Below are positions 5,647 through 6,824 of a stretch of DNA of 6,824 nt, piece by piece. Source of the stretch: DAOTWP01 sp034435675 (GTDB lineage: Bacteria > Chloroflexota > Anaerolineae > Aggregatilineales > Phototrophicaceae); the NCBI GenBank assembly GCA_034435675.1, contig DAOTWP010000345.1:1-6824 (forward strand), written 5' to 3'. Numbering within the stretch: the first letter of the stretch is position 1; each line of letters opens with the position of its first letter. A program made the translations under genes and the position numbers. The notes below the pieces were generated by a model that saw only the letters and a program-made list of their open reading frames with translations, had not been told where the DNA came from and made no database searches.

Positions 5647-6824
5647 CGCTCGTTTGCCTCGCCTGTATGCTTACCGTTGATTTGCGCCCCAGCCGGAAGC
5701 CATCTGCCCGCGCCCAGGGACTGTAGGCGTCTGCGTCTGCGGCGGGGGCGGCGCTCAGGGGTACCGCAGCGGTGTTGTGCAGGTCGTGCAGGGCGGCGGC
5801 GATCAGCGCGGCAGGGGGCAGCGGCATGTCTTCCGGCAGCAGTTGGCTCAGATGCTGGTCTACAAAGGTGGTGTCCACCGCGCCCGCCACAAACGCCGGG
5901 TGTTCCAGCAGCGCGCGCAGAAATTCCAGATTGGTCGTTGTGCCCAGAATAACCGTTTCGACCAGGGCGCGGTTCATGCGCGCAATCGCCGCCGCGCGTG
6001 TTTCGGCATAGACGATAATCTTGGCGATCATCGGGTCGTAATACATGCTGATGGTGTCGCCGCTTTGCACGCCGCTGTCCACGCGCACACCCGGACCTTC
6101 CGGCGGCACAAACTTGAGCAATGTGCCGATGGCGGGCAGAAAGTGATTGCGCGCATCCTCAGCATACAGGCGGCATTCGATGGCATGCCCGCGCAGCATC
6201 AGGTCGTCCTGGGTGAAAGGCAGCGCCGCGCCCGCCGCGACCTGAAATTGCAGCCTGACCAGATCCAGCCCGGTGACCAGTTCTGTGACCGGGTGCTCAA
6301 CCTGCAAGCGGGTGTTCATTTCCAGAAAGTAGAACTGCCCGTCCTGCGCGGCGATAAATTCCACCGTGCCAGCGTTGACATAACCCACCGCCCGCGCCGC
6401 CTCGACTGCCGCCATGCCCATCGCCCGGCGGATTTCGGGCGTGACCAGCGGGGAGGGTGATTCCTCGATGATTTTCTGGTGCCGCCGCTGCGCGCTGCAT
6501 TCGCGCTCGAACAGGTAAACGCAGTTGCCGTGCTGGTCTGCCAGCACCTGCACCTCGATATGCCGCCCATGTTCGATGTATTTTTCCAGAAACAGGCGCG
6601 GGTCACCAAATGCTTTCTGCGCCTCTGCCCGCGCGCCCGCCAGCGCATCACGCAGCAGCAGCGGGTCATGCACCACGCGAATGCCCTTGCCGCCGCCGCC
6701 GCCCGCCGCCTTAACCATCACCGGATAGCCGAGGCGTTCCGCCGCGCTGAGCAGCGCCCTGTCGTCGCTTTCTGCGCCCGGCGCAGGCTGGAACCCCGGC
6801 ACCAGCGGCACACCCGCCGCCTGC
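5639..6824 (-). CDS. Biotin-dependent acyl-CoA carboxylase alpha subunit, biotin carboxylase part (N-terminus outside the window)
   Basis: The frame is open to the window edge, and 394 complete codons are visible. They match biotin carboxylase from the end of its N-terminal domain onward: AAGVPLVPG, the ATP-grasp glycine loop GGGGGKGIRVV (about 6671-6703), HIEVQVLAD, ECSAQRRHQKIIEE, the catalytic EMNTRLQVEHPVTE (about 6281-6324) and HAIECRLYAEDA. The enzyme carboxylates biotin with ATP and bicarbonate for acetyl-, propionyl- or methylcrotonyl-CoA carboxylation. RLYAED and the ending SPWARADGFRLG resemble the alpha subunits of acyl-CoA carboxylases (methylcrotonyl type). These normally continue with a BT domain and a biotin-carrier domain (AMKM motif) to about 650 residues. 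Here the protein stops 15 residues later, at about 500 residues if the missing start is normal, without any biotinylation motif. A separate carrier protein would be required. The stop overlaps the GTPase start by 8 bases. Substrate is unassigned. Confidence 0.88.
   Translation of the reverse strand, partial: QAAGVPLVPGFQPAPGAESDDRALLSAAERLGYPVMVKAAGGGGGKGIRVVHDPLLLRDALAGARAEAQKAFGDPRLFLEKYIEHGRHIEVQVLADQHGNCVYLFERECSAQRRHQKIIEESPSPLVTPEIRRAMGMAAVEAARAVGYVNAGTVEFIAAQDGQFYFLEMNTRLQVEHPVTELVTGLDLVRLQFQVAAGAALPFTQDDLMLRGHAIECRLYAEDARNHFLPAIGTLLKFVPPEGPGVRVDSGVQSGDTISMYYDPMIAKIIVYAETRAAAIARMNRALVETVILGTTTNLEFLRALLEHPAFVAGAVDTTFVDQHLSQLLPEDMPLPPAALIAAALHDLHNTAAVPLSAAPAADADAYSPWARADGFRLGRKSTVSIQARQTSDG

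Noticed and set aside
5777..6460. Plus-strand open frame (227 codons) opposite the carboxylase
   Set aside because: It is antisense to conserved biotin-carboxylase motifs and has no family resemblance.
1..6824. CRISPR array, tRNA, rRNA, riboswitch or toxin-antitoxin pair
   Set aside because: I saw no spaced repeats, no cloverleaf or T-loop signature, no riboswitch core and no paired small toxin and antitoxin frames on either strand.

Overview
The window is about 6.8 kb of GC-rich bacterial chromosome with short gaps between genes. The mix of families (ankyrin-repeat tail, TIR plus repeats plus membrane anchor, PH-like small protein, saccharopine-dehydrogenase-like oxidoreductase, acyl-CoA carboxylase alpha subunit, COG0523 GTPase) fits an environmental bacterium with a large genome. 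Chloroflexota of the Anaerolineae kind is my best guess, but it is inferred from gene style and not shown by any marker gene.

Left part (1-1968, + strand). The C-terminal end of an ankyrin-repeat protein is followed by a 158-bp gap. That gap is AT-rich compared with the rest and holds an inverted repeat and a perfect TATAAT. It precedes a 518-residue protein with an N-terminal TIR domain, a TPR-like helical middle, a coiled coil, two membrane helices and a C-terminal coiled coil. The TIR gene converges on a small minus-strand gene with a likely PH-like fold, and a hairpin lies between the two stops.

Middle (1969-4058). The small PH-like gene and a plus-strand saccharopine-dehydrogenase-family oxidoreductase gene diverge from a 186-bp control region that contains two TGCATGC palindromes. 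Beyond the oxidoreductase there is no intact gene for about 460 bases. This stretch holds a 14-codon ORF joined to the upstream stop by an ATGA overlap, a frameshifted IS3-type OrfA remnant with a 14-bp direct repeat, and a strong GC hairpin.

Right part (4059-6824, - strand). Three genes read leftwards: a biotin-dependent acyl-CoA carboxylase alpha subunit whose N-terminus lies outside the window, a CobW/COG0523 GTPase that overlaps it by 8 bases, and a 154-residue uncharacterised acidic protein. They are probably one operon ending at the hairpin at 4008-4035. The carboxylase stops soon after its biotin-carboxylase domain and carries no biotin-carrier domain, so a separate carrier protein would be needed.

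The strongest candidate for undescribed biology is the TIR protein with its own regulated-looking promoter. The second is the truncated carboxylase coupled to a metallochaperone-type GTPase. Neither is proven to be a new system from this window alone.
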